Origin: Agapanthus africanus
Lineage: Eukaryota; Streptophyta; Magnoliopsida; Asparagales; Amaryllidaceae
Direction of reading: 5' to 3'
Assembly (NCBI GenBank): GCA_030015575.1
Contig: CM057337.1
Span: forward strand, 294,772,044 to 294,836,043
DNA length: 64,000 nt
Each line of letters begins with the position of its first letter. Position 1 is the stretch's first letter. Positions 60,618-64,000 of the stretch are shown one piece after another. The notes under the pieces are model-generated. The model was not told the DNA's origin. It saw nothing but the letters and a program-made list of their open reading frames with translations, and did not search any database. A program made the position numbers and the translations under genes.

Positions 60618-63600
60618 ATGCAAGAGCTTTAGGCGAAGTCTAGGCGAAGTTTAATGTCCGATCGAACTCTAAATACCCGTAAAACCCTAGTTTCTGGAAA
60701 TTTTTCAAAAAGTTGATTTTTTTCATTTTAAAAATGCTCAGAAAATTCAGCTGGGAAATATATGAGTTACTGTGAAACACGTGCCTTCAATACCATTAAA
60801 GCGCCGCGGAACTACGGCCGTACCATGGCTTGCGCGGCGATTCCGCGGCCAAACAGTAGAATCATGGTTTGTGTTTTGCACAGTAATATCCGTAGGTGTT
60901 ACTTACTGCTTCTAGGAATTTTTAATCTATATTCAAGTGTTGAGTTTTCTGGGTTGTATTGGGAACTCGTTGACTCGATCGGAAAGTATAACTTCGTTTA
61001 TTTTGTCCGGGTAATTTTTAGAACCTGTTAAAAGTTCGAACGGATATCAATAACTCACTTTTTCCCCTGCCGGAAAATTTCCAAGTGTTAGATTTTTCCG
61101 TAGTTTAAGAACGTTCTAAGTCGTGCAAGTAACGCGGTGGACCCTCTAGAAGAACACAAACCTTAACTCGATTATGTGACCGCCTTGAACTGCCTCTAAA
61201 CCTTAGGGTTTGGGGCAGTACAGCGTTGCCACATGTGAGGCGTTGGCTTGACCCTTCTACTGCTGGACCATTGGTACTGTAGCATGTGATTGATGTTTTA
61301 AAACTAATTTCAGTGTTGAGAACTATTTGGAAAAACTTCGGTGTTTGATTATTCGATTGGAAAGTTTAACTTTGTCTATTTATCTGGAATATGATACAAT
61401 ATTTGGAATCCACAAGTTGTTATGAGATAACTAATTTGAATATTATAAATCTATCAGTTCAGTCTCGGATGATCGGTTGTCATGGGATTTTGATGCGATC
61501 AAAAGTCCGTTGCAATCATGTAGCGTACGCGGATACTCGCCGGTTAAACTTAATAGACAGCCACTCCCCATAGCCCCGACCAAGTCACTGTAGGAGAACC
61601 CCATCGCCAAAAGCATCCGTTCGGGTGCTCGCGGCAGCGGTGTTCCGCCTTAGTGCATTTCGTCGACGGCATCCGGGGGTGCGGCCGTCTACTAAAGTTT
61701 ACGACGAGCATTCGATCAGGATGCCGGGAATCTTGTTGAATTGCCCGACTTGATTTTGAAAAGAGTTTTCAATAATGTGACTAAAATGCGGGGTTTATAA
61801 TTGTTAGGCATGCGATGTCTAAGGAATTCATTTGCTTAGGCATGCGATGTCTAAGGAGGTTGAGGATTCCAACTGTTGTAGTTTTACACTTTCTTTTCTG
61901 TGACCGTAAGCGTAGTATGTGGTGTATCGCCGGCTTCGTTTCTATACATCAACGACAATCGGGATGCGCATACTTGCTTATGTTGATGATATGAGATATT
62001 ATGTGTTGCTGTAATATGTTATATTGGATCGTCGTGTTTTTGAATAGCCGGGGGTTTTATGTGAGATGAGGGTTTTTATTTTCATTCATGTAAAATTCAT
62101 TTGTATGTAATATTCTTTTATTGGGGCACTTCTGGGCTGAGGATGATGTCACCATTGTATATTATTTACTTTTCCGCAGTAGGTAGACCCAAGGCGGGGA
62201 GCACAAGTAACCGGGTTCTACGGTCTAGTGGGAGACCATCTCGAGGAGTCGAGACCGGGTCTCCTAACCCTAGAATTGGCAGTGTTGCTTGCTGCTCTCG
62301 TAGGGGTCTAGAGATGTGGGTTTGGCTATTCATCGCGACCGTGGAATCCGTGTTTTTATAAGGCACGTATTGAAAACAAGGACATCCTAGTATATCCAAT
62401 ATTTCATATATGTTCTTCTGCTGCAATGTTCTGTGATGAGATCATTTTACTGCCTGAGATGAATGTTTATATTATATATATGAGATATATGTTGTATTGC
62501 AGATTTCGTTTCAAATGTGATGCTTGTGAAGCATAATAAAATGGGACTTCATTAATGAGATTAATGAATAAAAGAAACCTAAAGATATTGTAGAAACTTG
62601 TTTAAAAACTGGTAGCTCTAGTTCTTGTTTTGCAAAGCGGTGTTCCTTGTAGAACATCCAGCACCTTATTCGATAAGGAAAGAGCTGAGATCCCTTAACC
62701 GGGAGTGACCGCTTTTGCGAAAATAGCAGATGCTACATACTCGGTTTGTCCTTTGATTGTTTTTTTAGTTCTTGCTTTGCATAGTGATATTTTTGAAATA
62801 TCCTGCACCTTATTCGATAAGGAAAGAGCCGAGATCCCTTCACTGGGAGTGACCGCTTTAGCAAAACTCGAAAAAGCCTCAAAAACATTCCATTTAAAAT
62901 CACTCGATTCTACAACGATATCAAGTTTATTACGCAAAAGTTTTTCTTAAAAACCTTTCGTAGCCCTCCGTCATTTCAGATAAGTACTGGTTAGTATTCC
63001 TGCTGCATTTGTTCACCTTAGCCAAGGCGTAGTGTGCGGTAGCTGATTAGAGCTTATCTGTAAAAGCATATGGTGCGATTGAGTTAGGGTAGTCGTGCGA
63101 CTTTGTTGACCTTAGCCAAAGGTCGTGCGGGTGGGTTTAATTCAATCTGGAAATGTCGGGTTGAACTTGGCTAGCATTTATGATTTGTTGACCTTAGCCA
63201 AGGTCATAAGCTGCTATGGGCAAAATATTATTGGGAATTTCAAGTTTTGAAATTTGCAATGAGATTGCAAACATTCTATGAGATAGTTGGATCCCGATAC
63301 CCGCTGCGAGTAAGAGTTACTCCTGGGAAAGTTTTACACATTACAACTAGCCGATCAAATAGGTGTCTAGAAAGGTGTTAACGGGGTTACGCCCCTGGGA
63401 AAACGAGGTTTATTTTAATTAGGTCCGTGCGAAAGCACGGGGAAACTCCTTCAAAGTACCAGCACTGGCCTGACTGAAAGATTGGCGAATTTGTAGGGTG
63501 TAATTAATCCCGGCTAGTCTTTCCGTTTAGAGTTTGAAGGAAGATTTGACTTGAACAGTGGGAGACATCCTGATTAGATAAATTGGTAACCAATCTAATC

Positions 63601-63652
63601 TTGTAAAAGCGCACGCTGAGTGTTTTCTTCACTCTCTCTCCTGATAGCGACC
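60618..63652 (+). other. C untranslated leader
   Basis: About 3 kb. A 9-bp GC-rich stem (GCCGCGGAA 60803-60811 with TTCCGCGGC 60841-60849) lies about 200 nt after the primer site. A ~90-bp block is present twice (62621-62710 and 62768-62854). Three spaced palindromes start at 63012, 63106 and 63188. The end matches A and B (CAGTGGGAGACATCCTGATTAG, then AGCGACC). Several hundred bases around 61060-61760 have no counterpart that I can see in A or B. Confidence 0.7.
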
Positions 63653-64000
63653 ATGTCATGCCTTAATCAAGATAATAATACGGATGTATTGACCGAATCC
63701 GCTTATTATACTGCGTCAGGGAACGTTGGTCCCGCTCCAACTTATAAATGTTATAAGACAGAGCAGGAAATAGGGGATTACCAGAATTCCCGTGCCGTCC
63801 AAACGAAGAAAGTACATATTGATGCATCTTCTTCCGGTGTTTTCATTACAGAGAACTGTTTCTCAGTATCCTTTACGTCCTGTATATGAGATACCAGATC
63901 AGGATCCCGCAAATGTAATTTGTTATATGGGCTACTGATAGGTAGAGAACTGAAAACGGATGATAAGTTTCATGAGTTGTAAATGATGCAAGTATTGCAG
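63653..64000 (+). pseudogene. C coding remnant (gag start and protease edge)
   Basis: A start codon follows GCGACC at the same place as in A. Within about 150 bp the peptide already resembles the gag-protease junction of A (SSGVFITENCFSVSFTSC, compare SASGVYVIENCLSINSTSW). Most of gag is therefore absent. The element is a fossil, and the rest of pol is outside the window. Confidence 0.75.

Larger units (their letters stand above)
58410..64000 (+). mobile_element. C: Angela-type Copia element, 5' part, runs off window
   Basis: LTR, initiator-Met primer site and long leader are in place; little of the coding region is in view. It entered F after ATCAA (58405-58409), which should recur at its far end. 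Its LTR is of the same subfamily as the fragment at 1-1101. The few coding bases in view are much shortened compared with element A. Confidence 0.9.

Noticed and set aside
62101-62426. Overlapping frames on both strands in the leader of element C.
   Set aside because: They lie between the primer site and the gag start, in sequence that aligns only in patches to other leaders; no protein likeness.

Overview
This window is plant repeat DNA. It suggests a flowering plant with a large, retrotransposon-rich genome. The evidence is Angela/BARE-type Copia elements, an Athila-type Ty3/gypsy element with a tRNA-Asp primer site, and Tekay/Del-like gypsy LTRs 3.5 to 4.4 kb long. I found no host gene, tRNA, rRNA, CRISPR array or DNA transposon. 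Nearly every base belongs to an LTR retrotransposon. The species cannot be told from this sequence.

The layout is a set of insertions inside insertions, placed here by terminal TG..CA ends, primer-binding sites, purine tracts and target-site duplications (TSDs). The oldest visible layer is one LTR called F (+ strand), seen in three pieces: 7129-8827, 30493-31789 and 58083-58409. Four elements sit in it or displaced its ends: (1) E0, a decayed gypsy chromovirus on the - strand (1664-7128), which carries a subfamily A Copia LTR that is itself split by a subfamily C LTR (1-1663); (2) an Athila-type element on the - strand (8828-30487, TSD ATGAT), which holds Copia element B (11606-21625, TSD AGGAC); (3) E2, a solo LTR of F's own family (31790-58077, near-TSD GTCGC/GTCCC); (4) Copia element C (58410 to beyond 64000). 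E2 is split by L, a LARD-like element on the - strand (34956-56950, TSD CATGG). L's left LTR is split by Copia element A (37088-47270, TSD ATAGG). F > E2 > L > A is therefore four layers deep.

Ages by eye agree with the nesting. The LTR pairs of A and B differ at roughly 1.2-1.3% of sites (about half a million years at the commonly used plant rate of 1.3e-8). Those of L and Athila differ at about 4-5% (one and a half to two million years). These are hand counts, not alignments.

The elements probably depended on one another. A keeps recognisable gag, protease, integrase, reverse transcriptase and RNase H with about two interruptions. B has almost no coding sequence left but near-identical LTRs and intact cis signals, so it was probably copied in trans by an A-like relative. 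L has no recognisable protein but shares its primer site and leader with coding element E0.

The least explained signals are short structured pieces. One is a GC-rich hairpin that recurs about 200-280 nt after the primer site in three Copia elements and in the unrelated Athila element, and again inside the Athila LTRs. The other is a small palindrome present three times, at about 90 and 85 nt spacing, in the leaders of A, B and C.
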